Of a stretch of DNA of 11,078 nt, positions 6,062-11,078 are shown piece after piece. A program made the translations under genes and the position numbers. Numbering within the stretch: position 1 is the first letter of the stretch; the number at the start of each line of letters is the position of its first letter. The stretch is from an uncultured bacterium (lineage in GTDB: Bacteria > Auribacterota > Tritonobacteria > UBA1439): contig CALLYX010000460.1 of assembly GCA_937858775.1 (NCBI GenBank), positions 1 through 11,078 on the forward strand, read 5' to 3'. The notes under the pieces are model-generated. The model saw only the letters and a program-made list of their open reading frames with translations. It was not told the origin of the DNA and ran no database searches.

Positions 6062-6460
6062 TCATCCGCGAAGGTCATGTCGCGGCGCCGCCAAGCCGTG
6101 ATGGCGGATCGCCGCCTCGTAGATAGACCCCCGGGCCAGCATTCCCAACGCCAGGCCGCTCCCGCGCACCGCCAGCAGACGGTCCCCCGGCCGCGCGCCC
6201 GCGCCGGGCGGCGCCTTGATCATCCCCCCGCGCTCCACCCGGCCGCGTCCCATCGCGCGTTTCAGAAGCAGGGCTGGAATCCGCCCGGGGAGACCGACGC
6301 TGAAGCCTCCCGAGGCCCTGCTGCCCTTCAGGAAGATCACCTCCTGCCCGGCGCTTAAACCGTATTCGCGGCACGCCTCCGGTGGTATGGCGACCCATCC
6401 CCCGCCCCCGACGGGCGCCCATCCGAAGACCCATTTGCCGCCCTTTGCCAACCTGGGCAT
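6062..6460 (-). CDS. AbrB/SpoVT-like two-copy swapped-hairpin protein
   Basis: This 132-residue protein appears to hold two degenerate AbrB-like beta-hairpins. The first spans about residues 20-53 (WVAIPPEACREYGLSAGQEVIFLKGSRASGGF) and the second about 85-110 (GARPGDRLLAVRGSGLALGML). Both have the turn motif of the fold, hydrophobic-P/G-x-A/G-D/Q-x-hydrophobic, followed by a G-S-r/g stretch. The opening MPRLAKGGKWVFGW recalls a small family of uncharacterised AbrB-like proteins in archaea and anaerobic bacteria. AbrB-fold proteins bind DNA as transition-state regulators or antitoxins, but the DNA target here is unknown and no toxin partner is next to it. The ATG follows GGAGG by six bases. 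It begins 26 bases after the MBL-fold gene and is probably co-transcribed with it. The catalase promoter lies just downstream, so catalase control is a guess only. Confidence 0.6.
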   Translation of the reverse strand: MPRLAKGGKWVFGWAPVGGGGWVAIPPEACREYGLSAGQEVIFLKGSRASGGFSVGLPGRIPALLLKRAMGRGRVERGGMIKAPPGAGARPGDRLLAVRGSGLALGMLARGSIYEAAIRHHGLAAPRHDLRG

Positions 6461-6486
6461 CGCCCACCTCCGTCAGAAGAGAAGGG

Positions 6487-7527
6487 TCAGGAAACGGCGG
6501 GGGGATTCAGGCCTCCGGCTCCGCCGCGTTCGGAAACGCCGCCGCCGTCCTCCCCGCCCCGGCGCGGCGGCGCGGCGGGGGGTGGTATCCTTCGCTTGCT
6601 GACGAGGATCCTCTTCCCGTCGGTCCGCATCACGATCGTGCCCATCTCGTCCGTTCGATAGACCGTCGCGCCGACCCCTGCGAAACGGTCGAGCGCCTCC
6701 TTGTGCGGATGCCCGAACTTGTTTCTCGCGCCGGCGCTGACTACGACTAACTTCGGGCTGACCATATCGAGGAACAGTTCGCCGGAGGAGTTCCTCGATC
6801 CGTGATGCCCGGCCTTCAGGACGGTGGAGGCCAGCCTCCTCCCGTACCGGCTCTTCATCCGAATCTCCGCCTCCTCCTCCGCGTCGCCGGTGAGAAGAAA
6901 TGAGACCTTACCGAACTGCAGGCGGAGCACTATCGAACAGTCGTTGGCCGACCCAAGGATCTTCGGCGGGCTCAAGATCTCCGCATCCACGCCGGGGCCG
7001 AAGTCGAGCTTCATACCGGCCCGGCCGAGCCGGTACGGGATATTCCGGTCCTTCACCTTCCTGAGCAGCCGTTGATACACCTCCGTATCGTGTTCCTTCC
7101 CGGGATCGAGATAGCAGCCGATCTCGATCCGCTCGTCGGAGACGATCGTCAAGAGGCCCCCGATATGGTCGAAGTCCGGGTGCGTGCCCACGACGAGGTC
7201 GAGGCGGGAGATCCCCTCCTCCCTGAGATAGGGGATGATCACCCTTTCCGCGGCGTCGAACCTGTTCCACACGGTTCTGCACACCCCGCCGTCGATGAGG
7301 ATATTCCTCCCGTCGGGTGTCCGGATGAGCGTGGCGTCGCCCTGTCGGACGGAGAAGAAGACGAGATCGAGGCCGGAGGGCGCGCCGCGCGGCGGCGCGG
7401 CGGCGGCCTCCCCGGCAGGAGGGGAGGCGGCCGCGGCCGATTCCAGGGTGTGGGACGGCAGCGGGTGGAAGGCCCACGCCGCGATCGGGAAAAGCGCGGC
7501 TATTCTCCACAGCCCGGACCGCGCCAT
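6487..7527 (-). CDS. Exported MBL-fold hydrolase, ComEC/Rec2 C-domain type
   Basis: This 346-residue protein begins with a signal peptide or anchor: R3/R8, then a hydrophobic stretch at about 6-20 (LWRIAALFPIAAWAF). An Ala/Pro-rich linker (about 30-50) follows. The rest is a metallo-beta-lactamase fold of the kind found at the C-terminus of the competence protein ComEC: FFSVRQGDATLI at 57-68, the metal-binding THPDFDH at 115-121, LLTGDAEEEAE at 211-221, GHHGSRNSS at 240-248 and FGHPH at 271-275. It has no ComEC channel domain, so it is a stand-alone enzyme. Such proteins are usually predicted nucleases or phosphodiesterases; the substrate is unknown. The last 35 residues are a Pro/Gly/Arg-rich, probably disordered tail. 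GGGAGG lies six bases before the ATG. It sits 60 bases after ndk and 26 bases before the AbrB-like gene. Confidence 0.87.
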   Translation of the reverse strand: MARSGLWRIAALFPIAAWAFHPLPSHTLESAAAASPPAGEAAAAPPRGAPSGLDLVFFSVRQGDATLIRTPDGRNILIDGGVCRTVWNRFDAAERVIIPYLREEGISRLDLVVGTHPDFDHIGGLLTIVSDERIEIGCYLDPGKEHDTEVYQRLLRKVKDRNIPYRLGRAGMKLDFGPGVDAEILSPPKILGSANDCSIVLRLQFGKVSFLLTGDAEEEAEIRMKSRYGRRLASTVLKAGHHGSRNSSGELFLDMVSPKLVVVSAGARNKFGHPHKEALDRFAGVGATVYRTDEMGTIVMRTDGKRILVSKRRIPPPAAPPRRGGEDGGGVSERGGAGGLNPPAVS

Positions 7528-7587
7528 GGCGCACCTCCCTCGATCCGCAGGACCGGGCGGGGAATCCCTCTTCGAGGCGTCAGGGCG

Positions 7588-7692
7588 TTATTTAGCCGCC
7601 GGTGCGGCGGCGGCCTTGCGCTTCCTGGCGGCCCTTTTCAGGTACTTCCTCCTGCGCCGCCTTTTTTCCGCAACCCGATGTGGCTTTGACAT
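7588..7692 (-). CDS. Possible nested small basic protein, in frame with the ndk tail
   Basis: An ATG at 7692-7690, in frame with ndk codon 158, opens 34 residues: MSKPHRVAEK, a run of five arginines, KYLKRAARKRK, then an Ala-rich end. GGGGGGAT ends two bases before the ATG, resembling the catalase ribosome site. The composition is like small ribosome-associated or nucleic-acid-binding proteins, but I recognise no family. It is either an internal start making a free basic peptide, a real gene whose separating stop codon was lost, or simply the tail of Ndk. Confidence 0.3.
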   Translation of the reverse strand: MSKPHRVAEKRRRRRKYLKRAARKRKAAAAPAAK

Positions 7693-8163
7693 GGATCCCC
7701 CCGAACCCCTTCTGGACCGAGGCGGGCGCCTGGGCCCGTACATGACGCCCGCGGCGCCGAAGAAAAGCGCCACCTCCCGCTCCGCGTCCTTCGCGCTCGA
7801 CGAGCCATGGACGAGATTGCGTTCCATGCGCGCGGGATCGACACCGTAATCGCCGCGGATACTCCCCTTCCTCGCGCGCGCCGGGTCCTTGTCACCCATG
7901 AAATCCCGCACGCGCCCGACGATATCCCCGTCCCCCTCTACGACGCACAGCACCAGCTCGCCGCTGGCTATGAACTCGGCGTTCCGCTTGAAAAAAGGCT
8001 TCCCAAGGTGTTCATGGTAGAGCGCCTCGACCTCCGCCATCGTCAGCCTCCGCCGTTCGGACGCGACGATTTCCAGCCCGGCCGCGGCGGCGCGCCTGAG
8101 TATCTCCCCATCGAGCCCCTTCTGCACAGCGTCCGGCTTGATCATCAGGAGCGTCTTTGCCAT
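7588..8163 (-). CDS. ndk: Nucleoside diphosphate kinase with a basic C-terminal tail
   Basis: Ndk passes the gamma phosphate of ATP to other nucleoside diphosphates through a phosphohistidine, balancing NTP and dNTP pools. The protein begins with the family signature MAKTLLMIKPDAVQKG (K9 contacts phosphate). The catalytic histidine is H119 in NLVHGSSS, within the conserved NLVHGSSSAKDAEREVALFF block. Bacterial Ndk normally ends near 135-150 residues, and the fold appears complete by about 143. Here the frame runs to 191 with an extra tail, RSRRGSGG and then about 34 residues very rich in Arg, Lys and Ala. An internal ATG at 7692 with a G-rich site ahead of it suggests that the tail may be, or once was, a separate small gene. 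GGAGG lies ten bases before the ndk ATG. It follows the DUF2934 gene by 85 bases. Confidence 0.95.
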   Translation of the reverse strand: MAKTLLMIKPDAVQKGLDGEILRRAAAAGLEIVASERRRLTMAEVEALYHEHLGKPFFKRNAEFIASGELVLCVVEGDGDIVGRVRDFMGDKDPARARKGSIRGDYGVDPARMERNLVHGSSSAKDAEREVALFFGAAGVMYGPRRPPRSRRGSGGSMSKPHRVAEKRRRRRKYLKRAARKRKAAAAPAAK

Positions 8164-8248
8164 CTGCGCCGTTCCTCCGTCATGGCTGGGGGGTGCTGCA
8201 AAGCCGCGCCGCGCCCTCGAACGCGAATCGGACGCGGCGCCGGGGCCG

Positions 8249-8512
8249 TCAGCGGTATTTCGAAAGGACGATCCGCTCCGCTTCCAGCCAATCCGCCCAG
8301 GCGCGTCCGTGGACGTATCCGCGCCGGGCGTACAGCTCGTACGCCGTTTTCCGGATCAGCATATCCAGCTCGCGCGGGCTCGGGCGCGTGCCGGTCCTCT
8401 GTTTCTCCGCGGCGCGCCCGGCCGCCCCGGCAGGGGCGGCGGATTTGAGCGCCTTCCGCCTCGATGATTTCGTCCCGACCGATTTTTTCCCAGCCGATGC
8501 CTTCCTTGCCAT
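8249..8512 (-). CDS. DUF2934 domain protein
   Basis: This 87-residue protein has two parts. Residues 1-45 are a low-complexity Lys/Ala/Arg/Ser-rich head. Residues 46-87 match the DUF2934 pattern: IRKTAYELYARRG (53-65), then GRAWADWLEAER (69-80), with the conserved tryptophan and the WLxAE core. DUF2934 proteins are small, cytosolic and of unknown function. No partner or enzyme motif is present. GGAGGG lies about eight bases before the ATG. It opens the minus-strand run towards ndk and is divergent from the GT2 gene, from which it is separated by 215 bases. The basic head parallels the basic tail of the neighbouring Ndk. Confidence 0.85.
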   Translation of the reverse strand: MARKASAGKKSVGTKSSRRKALKSAAPAGAAGRAAEKQRTGTRPSPRELDMLIRKTAYELYARRGYVHGRAWADWLEAERIVLSKYR

Positions 8513-8570
8513 TGCCTGATCCCTCCGTTTGCGGCGCCTGCGCTTTCACGGCCTCACGCGCCCCTGCAAT

Positions 8571-8600
8571 ATACTACCGCGGGAAAACACCTGACGGCAA
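8571..8600 (-). promoter_or_regulatory. Candidate promoter for the DUF2934-ndk run
   Basis: On the minus strand TTGCCG (8600-8595) is followed by an 18-base spacer and TAGTAT (8576-8571); each is a four-of-six match. TATATT at 8573-8568 is a second possible -10. The -35 lies inside one arm of the inverted repeat at 8590-8629. The leader would be about 50 bases. Confidence 0.35.
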
Positions 8601-8629
8601 GCGTAAAACGGCCGCGGGGTTGCGTCAGG
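8590..8629. repeat. Inverted repeat in the divergent intergenic region
   Basis: CCTGACGGCAA (8590-8600) and TTGCGTCAGG (8620-8629) are inverted copies, differing by one extra G in the left arm, with 19 bases between. The region is shared by the divergent DUF2934 and GT2 genes. The left arm covers the candidate -35 of DUF2934. There is no T-run, so an operator is more likely than a terminator. Confidence 0.5.
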
Positions 8630-8689
8630 GGGCGGGAGGGGCCCCATGCCCGCGCCGCGTCGCCGTCATCCATCCGCCGCGCGGATTTC

Positions 8690-8718
8690 GAGACAGCCCC
8701 CCGGCCCCCTGGTAGAAT
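8690..8718 (+). promoter_or_regulatory. Candidate promoter for the GT2 gene
   Basis: GAGACA (8690-8695, four of six) is followed by a 17-base spacer and TAGAAT (8713-8718, five of six). The transcription start would fall near 8725, only about three bases before the ATG at 8728, so the message would be almost leaderless. Confidence 0.4.
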
Positions 8719-8727
8719 AAAGGCGTC

Positions 8728-9849
8728 ATGCTCCTGCTCATGCTTTTCGTCCTGGCGGTGTGGGTGAAGCGCTACGCGGTGTCGCTCGCGCTGCCGCGGA
8801 TGGAGCGCCTCTCCGACCCGTCGCTCAGCGAGCCGCTTTCCACCCCGCCCCTTGTCTCCGTGCTCGTCGCGGCGCGGAACGAGGAGCGGACGATCGCGCG
8901 CTGCCTCGACTCCCTCCTCGCCCAACGCTACCCGAGGTTCGAGGTCATCGTGGCGGACGACCGCTCCGAGGACTCGACGCCGGAGCTGCTCCGCACACGC
9001 TACCCTTCCGTCCGGACGGTCCGGATCGATTCCCTCCCCGGGGGGTGCGCCGGCAAGAGCCACGCCCTTTCGGTCGCCGCACGGGAGGCCCGGGGCGACT
9101 GGCTCCTCTTCACCGACGCCGACACGGTCCACTCGCCCCTCTCGATCCAGGTGCCTCTCTCCTGGGCGGTCCGGAACGGCGTGGGGGCGCTCTCCCTCCT
9201 CCCGGCCCCGGCCTGCGTGGGATTCTGGGAGAAGTCCGTCCAGCCGATCGTCGGCATCATGCTCTTCATGCTCTTTCCCCTCCCGAGGATCAACCGGGAC
9301 CGTGGAAGGATGGCGTTCGCCAACGGACAATACCTGCTCGTCAGGAGGGACGCCTACGCGCTTATCGGAGGGCACGAGGCGGTGCGGTCGTTCCCGCTTG
9401 AGGATATCGCCATGGCGCAAAACGCGAAGAGCCGCGGCGTCCGCCTCCGCCTCCTGCCGGGCCGCGACGTCTTCCGGTGCAGGATGTACACCTCGCTCGG
9501 GGGGCTTGTCGCCGGTTGGGAACGGATCTTCTACCTTATCTTCAGCGACGCCGCCTGGGCGCTCCCGCTCCTCGCGGCGTGCGTCCTCATCTTCGATATC
9601 CTCCCCTACCTGGCGGCGCCGTGGTGGCCCCGCCTCGCCCTCGCCCAGCTGGCGGTCATGCACCTCGCCGCCGAGCGCGGCTACCGGTTCATCGGCGCGG
9701 ACCGGCGCTACGTCTTCGCGCACCCGCTGGGATGCGCCGTCGCGGTCCGGATCCTGCTGGGGGCGTTCTGGAAGATGGTGACCGGGCGCGGCGTATCGTG
9801 GAAGGGGGGGCGCTACCACGCGCAGGCGTTCCTGTTTAGGAGGCCGTGA
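8728..9849 (+). CDS. Family 2 membrane glycosyltransferase (HpnB/CrtQ-like)
   Basis: This 373-residue protein is a GT-A fold inverting glycosyltransferase tied to the inner membrane. It has a hydrophobic N-terminus (about 1-20), SVLVAARNEE at 44-53, VADDRSEDST at 75-84, the metal/nucleotide-sugar motif FTDADT at 128-133, the acceptor-base region LEDIAMA at 224-230 and GWER at 263-266. Hydrophobic segments lie at about 172-185 and 277-300, with a weaker one near 333-348. The ending VSWKGGRYH is seen in the hopanoid-associated HpnB and carotenoid glycosyltransferase (CrtQ) groups. A lipid acceptor is therefore likely, but no hopanoid or carotenoid gene is nearby. An in-frame stop at 8713 makes ATG 8728 the first possible start, with only AAAGG four bases before it. 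It is the only plus-strand gene and converges on the SIMPL gene with a 21-base gap. Confidence 0.88.
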   Translation: MLLLMLFVLAVWVKRYAVSLALPRMERLSDPSLSEPLSTPPLVSVLVAARNEERTIARCLDSLLAQRYPRFEVIVADDRSEDSTPELLRTRYPSVRTVRIDSLPGGCAGKSHALSVAAREARGDWLLFTDADTVHSPLSIQVPLSWAVRNGVGALSLLPAPACVGFWEKSVQPIVGIMLFMLFPLPRINRDRGRMAFANGQYLLVRRDAYALIGGHEAVRSFPLEDIAMAQNAKSRGVRLRLLPGRDVFRCRMYTSLGGLVAGWERIFYLIFSDAAWALPLLAACVLIFDILPYLAAPWWPRLALAQLAVMHLAAERGYRFIGADRRYVFAHPLGCAVAVRILLGAFWKMVTGRGVSWKGGRYHAQAFLFRRP

Positions 9850-9853
9850 GCAA

Positions 9854-9868
9854 CGGGCGCGGCGCCCG
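9854..9868. terminator. Short GC hairpin between convergent genes
   Basis: CGGGCGC (9854-9860) and GCGCCCG (9862-9868) are inverted around a single base and fill most of the 21-base gap between the GT2 stop and the SIMPL stop. The hairpin could form on either strand, with the innermost pairs unpaired to form a loop. There is no U-run, so any termination would be weak; I list it as the only candidate for stopping convergent transcription. Confidence 0.3.
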
Positions 9869-9870
9869 CG

Positions 9871-10617
9871 TCACCGTATGGAGAACTCCACGGCGACCAG
9901 CGCCTTGACGCACTTCCTGACCGAGCCGGTGTCGTATACGCCGTAGTCGGAGACCTCCGTTGAGTACTCCGGCGTGATCTGGAACACCCCCTGGCTCGCC
10001 GAGCGGAGCGCCCCGACCTCGCACCCGCTGTTACCGGCGAGCTGGGCCGCCCGCGCCCGCGCGTCCCTCGTCGCCTCTCCGAGCATCGCGATCTTCAACT
10101 CGTTCAACCTCGTGTAGTAGTAACTCGGCGGCGAGGACGAGAACTCGATCCCATCCTGGATCAGGCCCGTCGACTCCCTGGCCAGGCGCGCCACGAGCGG
10201 TACGTCGCCGCTCTTGATCTGGATCGACTGCTCGAGGACGTATCCCTCGATGACGTTGGTGGGGTTCCCCTTCTCGTTCGGCTTGTACTGGACGGAGGTC
10301 GTGATCGACGAGAGGGCCACCGCGCCGCGGTCCACCCCGTTGCGCTCAAGATACGCCAGGACGGTCTCGAGGTCCCGGCGTATCTTCCCGTACGCCCCGG
10401 CGAGGGCCGCGGCCCGCGCCGTGAATCGCGCGTCCCATACCGCCCAATCGGAGACGATCGCCTTCTCCGACGAGCCCTTCACCCGGATGGTTCGTTTCGC
10501 GCGATTGATCCCCTCGATGCTGCGGGATCCCACGAAGGTCGATACGACCATCCCTGCCGCGAGCATCGCCCCGAGGAGCGCCGCTCCCCGGGCGCCCCCC
10601 TGTCCCGCCCCGTTCAT
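9871..10617 (-). CDS. SIMPL (DUF541) domain protein, membrane-anchored
   Basis: This 248-residue protein has one N-terminal membrane segment (about 11-30, GAALLGAMLAAGMVVSTFVG), then a SIMPL/DUF541 domain: an early TIRVKGSSEKAIVSD strand (about 43-57), a long helix, the SSITTSVQYKPNEKG strand pair (103-117), GYVLEQSIQIK (125-135) and the ARARAAQLA helix (187-195) with the final ALVAVEFSI strand. SIMPL proteins are periplasmic or surface-exposed and include BP26/OMP28-type proteins; the biochemical role is not defined. I choose the ATG at 10617, with AAGGGAG seven bases ahead, over a TTG eight codons upstream. It has its own candidate promoter and lies 112 bases after the partial membrane protein gene. 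Confidence 0.87.
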   Translation of the reverse strand: MNGAGQGGARGAALLGAMLAAGMVVSTFVGSRSIEGINRAKRTIRVKGSSEKAIVSDWAVWDARFTARAAALAGAYGKIRRDLETVLAYLERNGVDRGAVALSSITTSVQYKPNEKGNPTNVIEGYVLEQSIQIKSGDVPLVARLARESTGLIQDGIEFSSSPPSYYYTRLNELKIAMLGEATRDARARAAQLAGNSGCEVGALRSASQGVFQITPEYSTEVSDYGVYDTGSVRKCVKALVAVEFSIR

Positions 10618-10624
10618 GACGCCG

Positions 10625-10631
10625 CTCCCTT
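10625..10631 (-). promoter_or_regulatory. Ribosome binding site deciding the SIMPL start
   Basis: AAGGGAG on the minus strand lies seven bases before the ATG at 10617. It would be inside the coding region if the upstream TTG were used, which argues for the ATG. Confidence 0.65.
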
Positions 10632-10653
10632 TTTGCTCCAACCCCGCGCCGCA

Positions 10654-10681
10654 AGTGTAGCACCGGCCGCCGCCGGCGCAA
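10654..10681 (-). promoter_or_regulatory. Extended -10 promoter candidate for the SIMPL gene
   Basis: On the minus strand TGCTACACT (10662-10654) is an extended -10 of the TGnTAnnnT type. TTGCGC (10681-10676, three of six) lies upstream with a 16-base spacer. The start would be near 10647, giving a leader of about 30 bases. Confidence 0.45.
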
Positions 10682-10729
10682 GATAAATCGGGGCGTGCGG
10701 GGAACGCCGTCCAGGCGGGCCGGGCTGCA

Positions 10730-11078
10730 CTACGGCTCGACCCTGTAGATCGCCACCCCGCCCCTGTCGTAGATTTTGTCGAGGAACCGCGCGCCGCCCA
10801 TGGCGAAACGCCCGCGCATCCGCTCGAAATTCCCGAAGTAGACGTAGCGGATCCCCTGCGCCGCGAGAAAGGCGCGCTTCGCCGCCTCGTCCCCGGGGGC
10901 GTAGAGCGCCCACTCCGCCGTCCTCGCCTTCTCGCGGAACCTGAGCGTCTCCGACCAGTGCCCGACGTACGTCCTATTCCCCGTGTACGCCGGGAGGTAG
11001 AGGCCGCTCTTGTGAGTCGAGAGGACGGCGGCGTCCTCGTTGTGCCGGGCCATCATCCAGCGCATCGCCTCGACGTCC
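10730..11078 (-). CDS. C-terminal part of a membrane glycosyltransferase-like protein (partial)
   Basis: The frame is open to the window edge, reading DVEAMRWMM through the ATG at 11065, so that ATG is not the start and the gene begins outside the window. The visible 116 residues have no membrane segment and end at a TAG. The pattern (LSTHKSGLYLPAYTGNRTYV, GHWSETLRFREK, IRYVYFGNFER, YDRGGVAIYRVEP) matches, from memory, the soluble tail of polytopic GT-C family sugar transferases and similar uncharacterised membrane proteins, in which a WLxxxTPxxAVVLS-like lead precedes PAYxGRR and GH. The tail would face the periplasm. The substrate cannot be told, and a different class of polytopic protein is possible. 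Confidence 0.6.
   Translation of the reverse strand, partial: DVEAMRWMMARHNEDAAVLSTHKSGLYLPAYTGNRTYVGHWSETLRFREKARTAEWALYAPGDEAAKRAFLAAQGIRYVYFGNFERMRGRFAMGGARFLDKIYDRGGVAIYRVEP

Noticed and set aside
4810..6126. A 438-codon plus-strand open frame opposite the catalase
   Set aside because: Antisense to a catalase with all active-site residues, and it would run through the catalase promoter. No recognisable domain.
6062..6460. A toxin-antitoxin pair made from the AbrB-like gene and a neighbour
   Set aside because: AbrB-fold antitoxins normally sit next to a small toxin gene. The neighbours here are a 346-residue MBL enzyme and, after a 151-base gap, a catalase.
6535..6585. GC-rich inverted repeats near the 3' end of the MBL-fold gene
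   Set aside because: They lie inside the coding region for the Pro/Gly/Arg tail and follow from its codon composition.
8206..8240. Inverted repeat GCGCCGCG / CGCGGCGC with a 19-base loop between DUF2934 and ndk
   Set aside because: Made only of G and C with a long loop and just three T residues after it on the minus strand. Likely chance in DNA of this composition, and no evidence that it ends transcription.
8554..9819. A 421-codon minus-strand open frame opposite the GT2 gene
   Set aside because: The GT2 frame has all family motifs, while the antisense product is charged and repetitive. It would also cover the divergent promoter region.

Overview
The window is a GC-rich, gene-dense piece of a bacterial chromosome. 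It has bacterial-type genes (comF, metK, ahcY, ndk, a clade-3-like catalase), strong Shine-Dalgarno sites and recognisable sigma-70-like promoters. It does not look like plasmid, phage or genomic-island DNA: I see no transposase, integrase, CRISPR array, rRNA or tRNA. The phylum cannot be fixed from the sequence. The mix (short-form AhcY, two-copy AbrB-like protein, HpnB-like glycosyltransferase, DUF2934 and SIMPL proteins) suits an uncultured environmental lineage.

Almost everything is on the minus strand. Reading in that direction from the right edge: the C-terminal part of a polytopic membrane protein, probably a GT-C glycosyltransferase (10730-11078); a membrane-anchored SIMPL-domain protein (9871-10617); then, after a plus-strand GT2 glycosyltransferase (8728-9849), a run of DUF2934 protein, nucleoside diphosphate kinase, exported MBL-fold hydrolase and AbrB-like protein (8512 to 6062). 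A monofunctional catalase follows with its own promoter and an AT-rich Fur/PerR-like box (4450-5910). An intrinsic terminator comes next, then an NDP-sugar pyrophosphorylase (3517-4266), and then metK, ahcY and comF (3455 to 191).

metK and ahcY make up the first and third steps of the activated methyl cycle: MetK makes S-adenosylmethionine and AhcY removes the S-adenosylhomocysteine left after methylation. They are 28 bases apart behind a good promoter that overlaps the end of the upstream sugar-nucleotide gene. The sugar nucleotidyltransferase, the GT2 enzyme and the probable GT-C enzyme point to cell-envelope glycan or glycolipid synthesis, but they are not in one operon.

No new multi-gene system is evident. 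The points that stand out are: (i) an exact 124-bp direct repeat of an internal comF segment at the left edge, fused in frame to a new start resembling that of a thiolase gene, which is either an assembly chimera or a very recent duplication; (ii) a terminator lying between a plausible promoter and the sugar nucleotidyltransferase it would serve, with a perfect 16-bp palindrome just upstream; (iii) an Ndk with a long arginine/lysine-rich tail that may contain an independent small gene; (iv) an AT-rich box at the catalase promoter; and (v) inverted repeats in the divergent region 8513-8727. No gene-free stretch exceeds 300 bases; the largest gaps (8513-8727, 4267-4449, 5911-6061) hold the regulatory features listed.
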